Assembly (NCBI GenBank): GCA_023055505.1
Contig: JALIRH010000027.1
Coordinates: 3,112,501-3,176,500 of the forward strand
Direction of reading: 5' to 3'
Length of the DNA stretch: 64,000 bases
DNA from: Callipepla californica brunnescens
Lineage: Eukaryota > Chordata > Aves > Galliformes > Odontophoridae
Shown here: positions 39,301 through 54,300 of the stretch, one piece after another
Position numbering within the stretch: the stretch's first letter is position 1
Layout of the letters: every line of letters begins with the position of its first letter
The notes under the pieces: model-generated
The model's input: only the letters and a program-made list of their open reading frames with translations
Told to the model about the DNA's origin: nothing
The model's database searches: none
Program-made: the position numbers and the translations under genes

Positions 39301-42300
39301 CTTGAAAGCTTCTCCTGAGTGTTACACGTTCTTTGTGATGTGATGTTTGAGTCCCATCGTCTGAGAAAATTAAAAAGATACAGTTCTCTGATAGAGAAAT
39401 TGGGCTGTGAACAGTGTTCTGTATTCAGTTCTTAAAAATAGTGATTGAAAGAACTGCTTTAATTGTGCAGTACTGCTAATGAATTATTTCCTTATGTTTT
39501 GTCTCTATGACTTGTGTATGTTGATATAGTTTCAGTGCACTCATGTTTTTCAAAGGCGTGAGATTAAAATTATTGTAATCAGGAATATTCCCTGGCATTA
39601 CACAACTTAAAAAAAAAGCCATTAGATAAGTTTTGTTTATAGAAACTGTATTTAGCGAGTGGGCTGTTATCTGATCAATCTTAAAGTCATTGGTGCACTT
39701 TGAAATTAAGGTAAATCGTTTGGGATGGTGAGACTTCAGTGTGAGCCTTTCTCTCATCTCTACAATGTGTATTGCCAATTTGTTAGATCTTTGGAAGGAC
39801 ATTCCAAAGGCTTTCATTAACTTGCTGTTCTGTTGTGTTTTTGTTGGTGTTTGTTTTGTTTTTCTGTTTGCAAGAAATATGTAATTGTCAGTGATGCCTT
39901 TTAACTTTTGTTTTTCAGCTTGAAAATCCAAGATATTTACGGGAAAAACCGATGCCAGTATCTTTGGTAGGTATTTGTATTCCCTTGATATTTTATAAGG
40001 GCAACTAAATGGGCTTAATATTTTTCCTTCCTGTTTAGGAATGGTTTCTAGTTAGAGTTATTACTTAAAATCTGTTTTCTTATTCAATAGATGACACCCA
40101 AAGCTGGTCTAGGAAAAAGCAGCAGTTTCCACAAGGACCCAGCCCTTTGTCGAATGCACGAAAAGGAGGTAAGGTGCTATTCAGCCTTGGCAGGGCTATA
40201 GCTAAATTACTAAGTTAGGGTGTTTATTAATTTGGGTATTCACAGAGTTTGAAAATCTCATGTAAGAGTATTTCTCAGAAGTGTTAGGACGTTTTTGTTA
40301 AATACTTTAATATATTTACCAGTTTCTTAGGGAATAGAAGAGACTTGTGAATACATGGACTAGACTTTGGAAGGAATACTTTGTTTTGGAAAGTGGAGAT
40401 CCACAAATCTCCAAATTCACCTTTTCTCAGAGCAGTGGATCTCATTACCAAGTTAACTTTGTCTCTAAAAATCTGCAGATGTGAACCTGATTTCTATTAA
40501 ATTCTGCATTGCTTCTATATTTCCCTCGTGTTGCTCCAGTCTTCTTTTATTCATTTGTTTTTGTATTGTTTCTTTTGAGTATTGTTTATTTGGTAAGAAC
40601 GATGACAGTGGCATAAGATGCATATCTAAGAATTTCACACTCTATCACTTTGTTTTGAACTCTCTAAGTATTTTTGTGGTCATTCTTTTTTTCATAGTTA
40701 AGACCTGATAATAAGTTGTATTTTTTGTTATCTCTGCCGTAATCTAATTTAACACCAACAATTTAAAATCAGCCGTGAGACGGAACTTGAACATACAAAG
40801 TTTAGGACATAGAGTCTTCTGAAATCTTGTAGGGGTTACATATTATTTGTGAACTCAGTGAAGCAGCAGTCTGGTAGATCAAACTTAAGGTTGTCAAATT
40901 TGATGTGTATGAGGAGGAAAACAAACCCAGCTCTTTCCCACTTCAAATCCTTCCAATTTCTGTTTTTAAGTTGTTTGTACCTGGGAAATTGAATCTTGTA
41001 CACACGAGGAACCTGGTATCCAAAAGTCCTTGGACCTATATAGGTCCATATGAGATGGAGAAGAAGAGGGGTCAGCTGCAAACTGTGAAATTGTTCTTCC
41101 TTTACATGTATGTTGTATCATAACGGCACGTGTGAATTAGAACCATCCTAAAGCTGATTACAAGAAGGCTTCAGAAGATGCAGGGCAGGTTACGTTTGCT
41201 TTGCAGATGGTGTTATTGTTAATGAAATAATGTATGTGAAGGTTTGCTCTATTGTGGTAACTGGCAATCTAATGTGATGCTTAAACATGTAGCATGGTAC
41301 ATGTCTATTTCACTTTCTCAGCACTGCTCATGTATTCACTGTTCTATTGCGTTGGCAGTACTCAACCACCATTACCTGGGATTGAGGCAAGACAAGGTTT
41401 CACAAGATATGAAAATAGACTAAAGAATAACTTGTAAGCACGATATTGTCACAGAATCACAGGATCAGAATCATAGGGGTTGGAAGGGACCTCTAGAGAT
41501 CCAACTTCCCTGCCAAAGCAGGCTCTCTGCCCCAGGTCACACAGGTAGGTGTCCAAATGGGACACGAATATCTCCAGAGTAGGAGGTTCCACAACCCCCC
41601 TGGGCAGTGTGTGTCACGCGGATTGTGGAGTCGTCTTCTCTGGAGATATTCGTGTCCCACCTGAACACCTACCTGTGTGTGTCATGCTTCATTCCCCTTT
41701 GCGTCGCGCCTGTTTTGTGTTCCTCTCCCAGTGTAGGGGACACACTGCTCCATGTGGTCCTGCTCTTGCAGTTCATACACCCACACATACACAGCCCCAT
41801 AGCACCCACACGCAGCTCAGCTCCAGCATGCTGATGGCTTACTTTGTCATTTTCCAATTAAACAAATAGGAATGCATGCCGAGTTGCACCAAATCCTCAG
41901 TGAATGATTTCTAGTTCTTTGGAAAAATTCTTCAAACCTCACAGTAATAATCTAGTGCTTGCTAATGCTTCTTTACCAAGGGCTTGCATAAACTGGAATG
42001 GTTATAGAACTCACATGGTGATTGTGAAATTCTCTTTATTAAGTAGAGTAGTTAAATGTGTTTTCTTCTTATTCTTAACTGAGCTTCATAAACAAAATAA
42101 AGCCTTATATTTTACATAGTTTATTTGTATTATAGGAAGAAAGTGCCATACAGGAGTGGTTGTAAACCTTTGAGTTGTTTTCGACTTCTCTGCAGTAGGA
42201 CAGGAGAACATAAAAACCACAGTTACCCTATTTTTGCTTTTAACATTTAGACCTTTGTTCACAAAGCATTCCTGCACCTGTTTTGATTCCGTAATGCTAA

Positions 42301-45300
42301 GCACATGGCTATTTTTGGTAATAACCACATCATAGTTTTACGAAAATGTGATCATCATCAGACAGTGGTTTTTAGTCATATTTTCCCCCAAATATTTCCG
42401 CCACGGACTAAACCATTGGGAGAGCTGCCGTTGCTGAAAAATCATGGATTTAAACAAGGAAGATGCAACAAAACAAAGATCAGTTTTCAGCAGTGCAGCA
42501 GGACAGGACAAATTTCATGTGGGGCTTATCTTGCTAAATAGGAAAAAGCTTTGCTTTGAACCTCAGCTTTGGTCATCCTGAGTGCTACTCAGTACCCCAT
42601 GGAGTGAAGGAGGGAAGAAGAAAAGTCAAGTTCTTATTGGTTGTCTTCAGAAAAATAAAGGCATAACCACTGTGAATGTTAAGTTTTGAATTTGAAAGAT
42701 AAAGATTTGATATGATTTGTTAAACCTTTCTCAAATAACCAGCTTATCTGAATAATATATCCTTCAAAGAAGATTTGTCTACTTCAAGAAGCTCCGTTTC
42801 TTAATTTTTTCAGTTTTGGTTGTCTTAGTTGCCTTTTAAACCAAAGGCTATCACCAGGAGTTAATTAGTACTGAGTGCTCTATACCAACTGTGTTATTAA
42901 TAATAATCCTTTATTTCTTTGTGTTTTATTCAGTGTTAGTTCTTCGTGCAGTAACTATTACTAGGCTTTATCTGTCTGGGATAACTGAAAACATTGAGTA
43001 TTTGCAATATTTTTGATGACTTTATCACTTTACCCAGTGATAATGTTTTGGGTTTTGGAGAGCAGATGCTTTTCCATCCTTCTGTATCCCAAAGCAATCT
43101 GGCAGAAGTGGTCATGTTTTCATCTGGAGTTGTGTTGTACAGTGCAGCTGAAGGGAGGAGTAATTGTGGGAAAGTCGAGGGTTGAATTTTCAAGAGGATA
43201 TGTATTATCTGCAGGTAATTTCCACTAATTTGTTATGTGGAATGAGGACTGATGAAGGGAGAGTTAGGATTCCAGTGATTAGGAAAGAATAGTGAAAGGC
43301 ACCTGAGGGGTCAGGGAGTGTGGAAAATGTCTTTCTCCTGGAAATGCATTTTAACTGATTGAGGATTGTGTGAAAGATGGAGAGGAAGAACATGTTTTTT
43401 AAATCAAGAACTAAGTGTTTAAAATAGAGGTTTAGAACTTTTTGTCTTTGTAATCTTCACTTGTTTTTCTGTGAATAAACACTCCTGTTTGTTGCACGAA
43501 ACAAACTTTGGCCAGATCATCAAGCCATGTACATAGTTTTGCTGCAACAAAAGTCTAGGTTTTATTCATTCATCTTCACTAAGATAAAATCATCATGCTG
43601 CAGTCTTGATCTGGCTGCAGATGTTCTGAATGTAAGGTGCTGAAAGCAGATTCACTCTGCTTCTCACTAACCTGGCAAAAGATTGCACCTTGAAAGTGAG
43701 GGGAGTTCTTTGAGGCTGTGATGTAGAACGTTGGATATAGTAAAAAGAGGAGGCAGAGAAGAAAATAAGCTGCAGAACTTGAGAGGTATTATCAGTGAAT
43801 GGAGGTGGAGTTTTAGAAATAAATGAGTAAGCATGTGGCAATAAAGTATGTGCCACTGCAATTAGAAGGAGATGGGTGTGCTGTGTTGGAATGGATCAAA
43901 ATGGATCAGATCGTAGGAAGTGATTAATTAAGAGCAGTGAGACTGTGACCATAATGCCAACAGCAGGTTACACTGTTTTCTCCTTTCTTCAGTTCTATGA
44001 AGGGATCAATGGGCGTTGTCCTTTTGGCTTTGATTTATTCCTCTTAATGGCTTTGTTTTAAGCACTTCGGCATAAGTACATGAATGAGACATTTAATGCA
44101 TGCCAGAAAAGAACAGTAAATAAAACTAATGCGGAGATATCCTTCTTTTAGAATGCTGTTTGTAATTAAATTAAGCTTTTACCAATGTAAAATTAACATT
44201 ATATTGCTCTGAGCTACAGCATGGGTTTGATTTTTTTTTTTTTTTTCCTCATTGAAAACATATTTTGTTCATATTTTCCAAGAATGGCAACAGAGTCTAT
44301 CAGTATTGTTCTTTTACATTATAATGAAGCCAATTTGGATGCAAGCTTGTGTGTATATGTCTGCAGAGATTAAATGTACGCACTGGCTAGATATAGGTAT
44401 GTATGAAAATAGAGGCAAGGGAGCTGGTACAGCTGGAGAAGCTGACTTAGGCATGCCCTGGGGCTGATGATCCTGCTTATACTACTTAAGCTCAGATGTA
44501 TTTACTAGTAATAGGAGGATTGGATTGCTGATGTTCTGAATGCATCTGAATTACAAAAGCACCTGTAGGTTGGCCTACAGAACTTGAATTTCCCTGTAAC
44601 TGGAGGTTCATGGTCAGTTTGAAGCTTCATGTGTTGAAATTATCTTTTCTTCTGATGTGGAAAGCTCTCTCCCAAGAGCTCATCCTGCACTGGTGTGTGG
44701 TTTGGGTAGTTCTCAGAGGCACCGATGGAATTATTGACTTTTCTATCTTTTCCCCTAAAAAGCTGTTGGGTATTCATGCAGGTGGCAGTAGAGCCTTGTT
44801 GTGGCTTTATCTGGGAGGAGCTTTCTCACAGTGATGGCGTTAAGAAGCCAAACTCCCAATGATGTGGGGAGGGAGAAGGTCGGGTTTCCCCATGTCTTAA
44901 GATGCGTAATTTCAGGATTTGGACTTCGGTATTCATTGGGACCTGTGTATGTGTTGGAGTGCCCTGGAGATGTTCAGGAAATGTGGAGATGTGGCACTGG
45001 GGGACATGGTTGGTGGGGATAGGTTGGGTTGAACTTGGTGATCTTAGGATCATTACCGTTAGAAAAGATCACGGTGATTCCATGTGGGGACATGGTTGTT
45101 TGGGAATGGTGGTAATAGGTCAACAGTTGGACTTCATGATCTTAGATTCTATTCTCACTTGTATTAATTTATTGTTCCCCTTCATTTATCTCCTTGTTAA
45201 TTTGACTGAATTACAAGTGACTGAATTAAGTGACTACTCTCCTGTTCTTAAATTCCTTGCTGTTTTTGAAGTGGTAAAATTTGCTGAGACCTTTAATTCT

Positions 45301-48300
45301 GGTGGATATTCTTCTTAAAATGTAAGAATGCATGTTCAGGTGTGGCCCATGAGAGGCAAGAGAAGCCAAACTGGCAGATAAATGATTTTTTTAATTATTT
45401 TTCCATAGTTTGTGATATCTTGGGTAGAAAAATACTTTCATTTCCCTTTAAAAAATGTTCCAAGCAGTAAGTATTGTGACTTTGAATGCTTCATTTCAGT
45501 CTTTTTCTTTATCCACAGACCTGATGTCTGTTTTGAATTCAGTGTTTGATTTATTTTGAGAATTGAGTTGTAAACTGACTCTCGCTGCCTAGTGATCGTT
45601 CTGAGCAACGATCTGTTAGTTCACATCTAGAAATGCAGCAATCTTGACTTCTGTTAACATGATTCCTGGCTGATTAATGTCCTGTTCCTGAGAACATATG
45701 CAAGTTGTCCATTGTCTTCGGTATGAGGAAATCACATCCTGTCTGCTTTGATAATTCTTCAGAATGTAAAGTAATAAAACCCAAACCTTATTTTATTGCT
45801 AGATTTGTGTGAGACATACGGTGTATGTCAGGATGAGACATGTTTTCATAAACTGACTTGTGATTTATAATTCCTGATACTAATTGGTCCGGTCATAGAG
45901 ATATATACACACACATACACGAACGTATATGTATTTGTTGCAGTTTGTGAACTATGTCTTTAATTATTGCACACATGTGCTGGAGACATTGAGAAAGATC
46001 AAAGAAGTAGGTTAGCAATTCAAACTAGTGTTTTAACCAGTAGAATGTCCAGATGGTTGCCAAGCAGCTGGGAATTAATCTTTTGCTGCATGATTAATCT
46101 CTACCTCAAAGTGTCTCTCTCTTTCTTCTTTAAGTTTGATATTTTTTTTACATGTATAGATCCCTTTTTTTTTTTTTTTTTAAGGCATAAAATACATAGT
46201 ACCTACTTTTTCTACTCTGTGCTCTTATTGCTTTGTTACAGTTGTGAAATAAGAACAGAAGTGCAGTTTTAATGACTTGTTAGATCTCAAAATGAGTGCA
46301 AGAAGTTCAGTAGCTGAATGTGAAAAGATAAAGAATAACACTAGGAAAATAAGTTGTGTTGACTGAGTATATAGACAATAATATATTTCACTGGGCTCAG
46401 CACTACGTGGAATTAGATGAACTTTTCAAGCAGTATGTACTGTTTTATTAGACTCAGCTTTTGCTTGTTCTCTTTTAAATTGGCATGACCTCTGCACGTT
46501 CACAAGAATCATCAGGATTCACTTTTTAATACTGGCAACTGAACATAGTTTATTGCATTTCTGAGCTCTCTTGCATCTGATGAGTTGTTACCATATACAA
46601 GCTTTCACAGTTCCTATATGTATTAACTTTTTGATGCTTACTGATACTTCCTGCACTGTAAAAAACAAGACATGCTTGTTATGTATGGAAGAGGAACAAT
46701 TACCACTCCAAATAAAGCCCTTAAGTAATATGATGTGCTGTACTGCTAATATGCCTCCTATATTTATTAGCTATAAAATGCATCTTGGAGAGTAAAAATA
46801 CCATTTCAAGTTATTACTGTGGTTGGAGCACAAAGCAGCGTGCTTTCCTCCCTGTTCCCAGTGCTCTCAACTTGAAAATCTGTGAAAAAATTACTGTTCT
46901 CTTTTGAAAGAGATTAATGACGTTTACACATCAATACCAACAATTACCCATTCAGCTCCTTTTCTGTATACAGCAAATGTTCAATGTCATTAAAAGAAGT
47001 CAGACATCTTGCTTGATGGGATAAAGCTGATATGATCTGACCTAGGACAAAGCTTTTCACTTTTAGTGGCTATAGAAATGGAGTAGTGTCCTACTAATTT
47101 ATTTATTTTTTACATCAGTTAGTATTTAGTTTCTCTTCAAACAGAACTGTTAAAACGTTTTAAGAGGCAGTAGTAGCTGTAGTGCTTTTAGAGAGAGCAG
47201 ATACAAAGGGGGTTAGAAATGTGGAGAGAAGAATAAATGTTTGTTGGGGCAAATAATGTAGTCCAGATCATAAACATAGGCTTTTGTGGAGGGACCTTTG
47301 CATCTGGGCAAGATGCCATGTATATAGAGGCTCTTTTTACATTGCTGCTTCTGGCTTGTGTGTTTCACTTGTTTGCTGCTTTTCTTTCAGCCTGTCGCTG
47401 GTTTGTTGAGACTGTATGGTCTTTGGAACAGGCACTTTCCAAGACTTTTTTTCTTAACCTTAGGCTTTATCTCGGATACAAATATTGATGGTATTTAATG
47501 CAGGAATTTGGAGTGGTTACGTATCTGCTGTTTCAAAACGCAGTTAGAAATTCATTCATTTCTTGGAGGAGCAGATTTGTGTTGCCCTGAGAAGATGTGC
47601 ACGACACCACCAGGAGGAAAGCCCAGTGTTAAACGTGGATCCAAAGTGGAAACCCTGCTCTTACTGTGTGTAACATTCCACTATGAAAAATACTGCATAC
47701 CACCCACGTTTAGAAGGAAATGCAGTCTTTCTGCCCTTTTAAGATAAGGGCTGCTCTATTTGATATTTTGATTGTGATGTGCACGCTTTGTTTTGCTGTG
47801 GAATTCTACTGTGCTTTGCATGGTTCCATGAATTTTCAGCTCATTTGTCACTAGAAGGAATATGATGGCTGAGCTCATAAATGTGATCAAGTGTATTTCT
47901 ACATCTATCTTAGCACCTCTTTCCCTTTCTTTTCATAATATAATGCCCTTTTTCCTTGTTTTAAAACACTTCAGGAGTAGTAGATGATGAATTCTACAGA
48001 ATATCTTGTGTAAGTGAGTAGAAGGTGCTTCATAAATATGAAAAGTAATGCTGAACTGTACATCACACACATACATTTCTACTCAAATCAATTGCTATAA
48101 GTGAAGTACTGTATTTTGTTCTAATGTTTCTTTCTTGGCAGTGGTGTGTACCCATGCATGTTCCCTGGCTGTTCTGCCTCTTAAGTTTCTCTAAACGTTA
48201 GCATACCTCAGAGTTTTTCTTATCCAGGTTTGAGGGTACAATACAAGATACAGGAAGAACACAATGGGAAAAATTTCTTATAATTATAATCTGAGCTTTA

Positions 48301-51300
48301 CTATGGCTTTCATGAAGTTGTATTCATGCATAATCTCAAGTATTTTTCAAGCACAGTTTCTTGCCACGTTACACTTGAACAAGCGTGTTTCTGTGGAAAG
48401 TTCTGGTTGTTTGTTTGTTTTTTAAGAAATATTTTTCTTCCATGAAAGTATCAAAGCTTTGTTTTGTGAACTGATTTCTTTAAGCAGCTGCACTGCAGCA
48501 AGACAAATAAGTTTTGTTATATGCTGTAAGATACACGAGTCATTGTTCTACATTGTTAGCTCTCACTTTGAAGTTCTCATTTCTTGTTTACATCATTCTC
48601 CCCCTTTCCTCTGTTTCTCTGTCCCCCATATATTCATAGACTCAGAAAAAATCTGGCATGCAAACAATACTGTTTTGTCAAATATCCAAAAACCTCTGAT
48701 GGATGTTAGGACTTCACAATGCCACCTCTGGCCCAAGGGAGATCCCTGGAATGAAAGCAAGTGAAGAGTGAGCAGTGTTTCAGAGCTGTCTCTGAATTAC
48801 AGCCTCAAATCCATATTGTTCCTTTGGAGACTGACTTTACAGGCTGATTTTTGGATATTTCTGGATTATTTTTTTTTTTTTGTAAATAGTGACAAGATGA
48901 ATACTTGCCTTTTGTCACAAAGAAAACCTGGGATATCACCCTTATTTTTTTCCAAAGATTTCTGACAGTTGCAGGTTGCTCTATGAGTTCTAGTTTGACA
49001 GCTATTAAAAATTTTATAGCAACTAACATGCATGTGAAAAAGTAAGGCAGTGACATGAGGAAAACCCATTGTTAGGTAACTGCTTACTGGCTGTAGTGTG
49101 TGAGGCATTTTTGTTTGGTTGTTGCTGTTTCGTTTTTTAAATCAGGAAGAAAGTGTGGGGAGACCCATCAAAGCAGTCCTGTTCATATCACCCTCCGTGG
49201 CTTTAAATAACAGGGACAGCACAGATGTTTGACATCAGTGATGTTTACATGGCCTTAGGGTTTAATTGCTTCATACTCTTTGTAAGGAGAGTAAACAATG
49301 ACAGAAATCCAAAGGAATGGTGGTCAGGATAGCAGTGGCTGCATTTCATACATAGCTGTAAACTTCTACAATATAACCAAATATCTACACACTAGCTGGG
49401 CTTTTTTGTTGTTGTTCCTTTCACAGAATGGCTTCGGTTGGAAGGGACCTTTGTTTCGGTGGTAACATGTCACGAGCTTAACGTTCTCTGCTGCCTCTTC
49501 CCTGGAGATAAAACATTAGAACTGATCAGTGTCAGGACAACTATTTGCTTTTAACATAACGGATGAATTACATTTTCCAAGCTGCTTTTATCTGCTGTGT
49601 TTTTTTTTTTTTCTTGAACTGAAGGAGGTGTTGGTTTGTAACTGTGGTGAGTGCTTTCTCGAACAGAAGTATGTAAAGTTATCAAGTGCTATGGCACGAG
49701 TGGCTGAGGCTGACTTAGAATGAGAGGTTTGGAATTTGGTGGCTGCAGATACGCACTTGGCTCAGTTAAGCACTCTTGTCATTGCAAAGGTACTTCTTTG
49801 TTTGAATTATTTTAATCTTTGATTAAATACTTTCAAAATCGAAGGGGAGAAGTTGCATCCAATTGTGAAGTGAGCTCATTTGCTTCAAACCTTAATGAGA
49901 TCTCTTTCTAAAATGTGTTTTCATCCTACTCAGTATTCCTTCCTTCGTGCCTGCAGAGAGCTGGGGGAAGGCCAGCTTCTAGAGGGTGGGCCCAAAAGCT
50001 GGCTCTCTTGTTCCAAAGCTTCTTGGCTGCCTCACAGGTTTTCACAGAATAAATCACTATTTTTTGTTTCCTTTGGAGTCCATCAGCTGAGGTGAGAAAC
50101 TGGGCTCTCAGCTGGGCTATGCAAAACTGAGAGTATGAGAGGCATGTGGAGGTGGGAGCTAGCAAAGCAGGTGGAACTCAGTGCCACGGGCTCTTGGATG
50201 TTGGCAAGAGATTGCCCTGGTGGGTTCTGGTGAGGTTGTGGTCTCTCCTGTGTAATGTGGGGGATTGCTGGGATGTGCCATGGGTTGAGAGCTTTCCTGA
50301 CAGCATTGTAGTCTGAATGGGAGGAATAGTGAAAGGCAGAAATGTGGATCAGCCTGGAGCTGAACCAGAGGTGCCACTTTTTCTTTGTTGAAACCCTGAG
50401 AAACACAAAATACCTGTTGTATTTGCAGAGTCTCAGGGCAAGCTTTAAATATGCAAGAAATTAAAAGTACTTTTAAGACTGTAAGTAATACCCAAACAAG
50501 TGTCATTGCTGGGAGGAGGTAAGTACAGAGCTTTGGAGAAGCACAAGCAGCAGCAGGAAATGGATTTGAACAATCAAATTCAGCAGCAATCTTAGTCCTG
50601 TTACAAGTAACCTTAAAAAGGAAATGTGTTTATAATGAGAAATCTCTGAATAATAGAAAACAAGCAAAAATAAACGTGCATCTGGGCTAAGGGACATTCT
50701 TTGTGTAAATATAACACCTGCCTAAATGGTGAAGGCACGCTTCCCACACTTGGTACATTATCATAAATATGAAAAGCTCTGTTCTGAAGTGTTTATTTAA
50801 ATAAAAGATGATAGCTTTTTTTGGGCAGTAGTGGTTGTTTTTATTGCCAACAAAAATGTCTTACCAGTTCATTTTCTAAATAAATATTTTAGGCTGAGAC
50901 CTTTTGTAACAGCTTTATCAGATAAACAAGAAAAAGCTGAAAAACTGAATATTGATTATTTTTCATAGCAGGTATTTGTTAGGGACTTCCCATTGCCTTC
51001 TGAAAGGCACGTTAATTATTTAAAGGTCATGCAAAGGTCAGTTGACTTAATCTTTATTTTAATTAAGCTGTTTATTGGTTGTGTTTTTTGTTTTTTTTTA
51101 AAGCTGGACATGAAAATGAAGATGTTGGAAGGTAAATTTCATGAAGAAAAAGTTCAGTTACAGCAGAAGCATGATTCTGATGTTCAAAAGGTAAGAACTG
51201 TTTTTCTTTCTTTCCAGGAACAATAGAACGAAATCTGACTATAATGAATTGTTCACAGTTGTACTTAAACTTACTCAGTTGTGATTGGTGCTCTTTTAAA

Positions 51301-54300
51301 GTAAGATTGTAGGTAACAGTTTTCAGAAGCTGATGTGAATGTGGAATATTGTATGATTGTATGAACGTGGGAAGTGGAAAATGCTTGCAGGAAGCAGATG
51401 AAAATACAAGATGGGCTGGGTTTTTAATTCATTATTAAACAAGACAACCCATGTTAGGAGCCTCCCAGCCTCTATGGATTCGTATGCTGGTGAAATGATG
51501 AACTTGTAGTTTTATTTTTGAATAGAAGCACTTGTAGGAAATTGTACAGGAAAATACTTAAAGAAATTAAATTTTTATGGACAAAGCATCAAAAGAGCAG
51601 TAGGATAATATGAATGTTCATCACATGTTCCTATTAATAACAGCAGTAATGCTTAAAGCATAGGCTGGTCTGCAAACAGTCTTCACTTCTGTTATTGCAT
51701 CGTTAAAGCTGTATGTTCCTTTTAACTCTTCTCGGCATTAAAATGACACCAGATATACATCCCTCGACTTAAGTTGGATTTGTCTTTATTGTACTGCGTG
51801 ACACCACTTTTGGGGAAGATTAAAAAAAGCTGTCAGGCTATAACATTACCTTTAACACCACCTTGTAAATGCGTGCGGTCAGGTTGAGTCACTAAGTGTC
51901 TTCTGAAGGCCCCGATCCAGCAGAGCAATGGGAGCCCATTGTGCAGGCACTGTGACTTACACTGCTGTAAGCTCTATGTTTCTGAGTATCTCAGTGTTGT
52001 TTCTTAAGTCTGAGTCACAGACCAGGAGGAAGTGAGTTGACACAACACTATGACACATCAAAGCCTCCTGGAAGGATGTGAATATTTGGTCAGGTGCGTT
52101 TTTGGCTCATCTGTTCTCCATGTTTGCAAGTAGAACTGGCTACTGGAGATGAGAGAACAAAGGAAACAGCTTTTTGAGAATAAAAAATAGTTGAAATGCT
52201 TTCTCATCCCTTGAGTTGTCATCCTTTTCTAACTCATGTTGGAATTCCAGCTTTTGAAGTTGTTTAATAATATTGGATGTTTCAGGAAAGGTTAAATAGT
52301 GTCATATTAATCTTTAAAGACACAAACCATTTAATGCAGATGGAATAATATTGTTTTAAGATGAAAGCTTCTGTTTGATGAGAGATTTGGGGCACTGCTA
52401 TAAAATTGCTGTGGCTTTATTGTTTATCTTAAATGTGAAGTTTCAATTAAAATGGAATCTGAAATTGTGCAACCATTCAAACTTTCTTCCCTTCAAAATC
52501 AGCATGCACAGAAATGGAAATGTGGGTACACCTCGTGGGCTTGGTCTGTTGCAAACAGTTGTTCTCAGTAAAGTCAAGGAAAGTCTAATGATGTTCACCA
52601 GTGATTTAAGCATTTCATAAACCTGCTGAGAACTTTAATGTTTTTAAGTCAGTATAAGTATGAAAAAGGAAATCATTTGTTTGCAACAGTAGCTCTGGGA
52701 AACTTCCAGGTTGTTCTAGGACACTAGCTGAACTTGTGTATTGTAATTGCAGCATTGGGTTTGTCCAAATTTAAAAGAAAATGAAAAGATCTCCCCTAAA
52801 ACATGAAAGCCTTTTTAAATCTACCCTAGTGCCTGCTTTTACCTAGATCAGTCCTTTGTTTATGACTTGGCAGTCTCAGCTATGAGAATTACTTATAATT
52901 CATTGCTTAACATGCAAGGTCTAAGCATACCTTGAAGGCAGTTCCTTTGATGGGTATCAGTGTATATCATTCCGTGCACTGGCTGTGGCTTCATGTTTTT
53001 AGAAGTTTATTACAGTGTTGTGAATCTTGACTGCAGATTTTGGATCGGAAGAATGACGAAATAGAGGTGTTGAAGTCCCTCCACAAAACCAAACAAAATG
53101 AAGCAGAGGAGATTATTAGAAAACTGGAGAAGAAAGGTGATTTTTATTTTTTTTTCCCCCTCTATGGTTTATTTATTTTTTGCATGGTGACTGTACTATA
53201 TCCTTTCTGTGGCCATGAGCCTGTGTGTTCCTTCTACGTACAAACATGCTTTCCCTCTTTGTTTGCAAGTCTTGCCCTTATTCTTCCTTTGGACTTGAGA
53301 TGCTTGTGTGGTTGCCTTTGCTAGTTGTCTAGTTGCCAAGATGAATTTCCTATGAGAAAGTGTGATCTTATATTTAATACTCATTTATATAAGAGTCACT
53401 GAAAGAAAAAAGATCTTTGATACTTAAGTATTTTGCTCACTTCTTCCAAACTTTCGGAATCTCTGGTTCAAGGGCAATCTAATTATACATTCAGTACATT
53501 TTAATCAAACCACAACGTATTATTTTATGTCTGTTATGGCAAGAGATTTCAAATATCAGTAGCAGTCTTGAATACATTTTAACTATGAACTTGGTCCATC
53601 TGAGTGTGGCTTGTCAGCAGTTTTTGGATGTTACTTTCTTCTAGAATTCCTTGGAGTCTACTTACGCTGTGGATGGAACCACAGTGTAAAATAATACACA
53701 AATTTGGTAAACCAGGTGCAGAAAGGGTGAGAGTTCCTCATTAAAATATTCTCTGAGTATAATGAGAACACCTTGTACTATTTTAGTGACATATGACTTA
53801 CTAAGTTGTAAATAACATGCATTAAGTATTTTTAACAGCAGAAGCACACGAGGAAAGCCAGTTCAATTGGAAATTGTTGTAATCTGTTGGCACCTGTTGC
53901 CAACAGTGAGAAATCCCAAGGATCTCTTGAATGGTTGTTTATTTTCCTATTTGTGACAGTTCAGACCCTACTCCGTGAGTCACAAGTCATCAGAGAAGCA
54001 AAGGAAAAGCAGATCACAGAGTTAAAGAAGATGTGTGAGAAAAGCACTGAGACCTTGAACAATGAGTGGGAGAAAAGGGTAACGAATAATGCTTCGAAGT
54101 GAAAATGTACATCTGTGATAATACATCTTGTTGCTTTAAAAGTATAGAGAGTAGGATATTGTTGCTCTTAGAGAGATTTTCTTGTGCTGATCTTATTTAT
54201 GTTTAGAGTAGTCTTTCTTGCCAACTTTTGCATACCTCAGCCTCCTGCCCCCACCTGCTGGTTGCTCTAGAATTTGGTCCTGGGCTCCCCTGTGCCCCCT

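Larger units (their letters stand above)
40169..51103 (+). other. CEP112: CEP112 intron after coding exon 7
   Basis: 10.9 kb, the largest complete intron here. Contains a CR1 inverted repeat (41446-41690), duplicated sense CR1 tails (44950-45150), an antisense CR1 scrap (49421-49455), T-runs near 44229 and 46167, and a TATA/CA-rich microsatellite-like stretch at 45900-45932. No gene recognised. Confidence 0.8.

Noticed and set aside
39476..39931. 151-aa minus-strand frame overlapping CEP112 exon 6
   Set aside because: Runs antisense across a conserved exon boundary, with Lys/Thr-rich AT-driven composition and no similarity.
41549..41869. 106-aa plus-strand frame
   Set aside because: Covers the inverted CR1 pair; repeat-derived.
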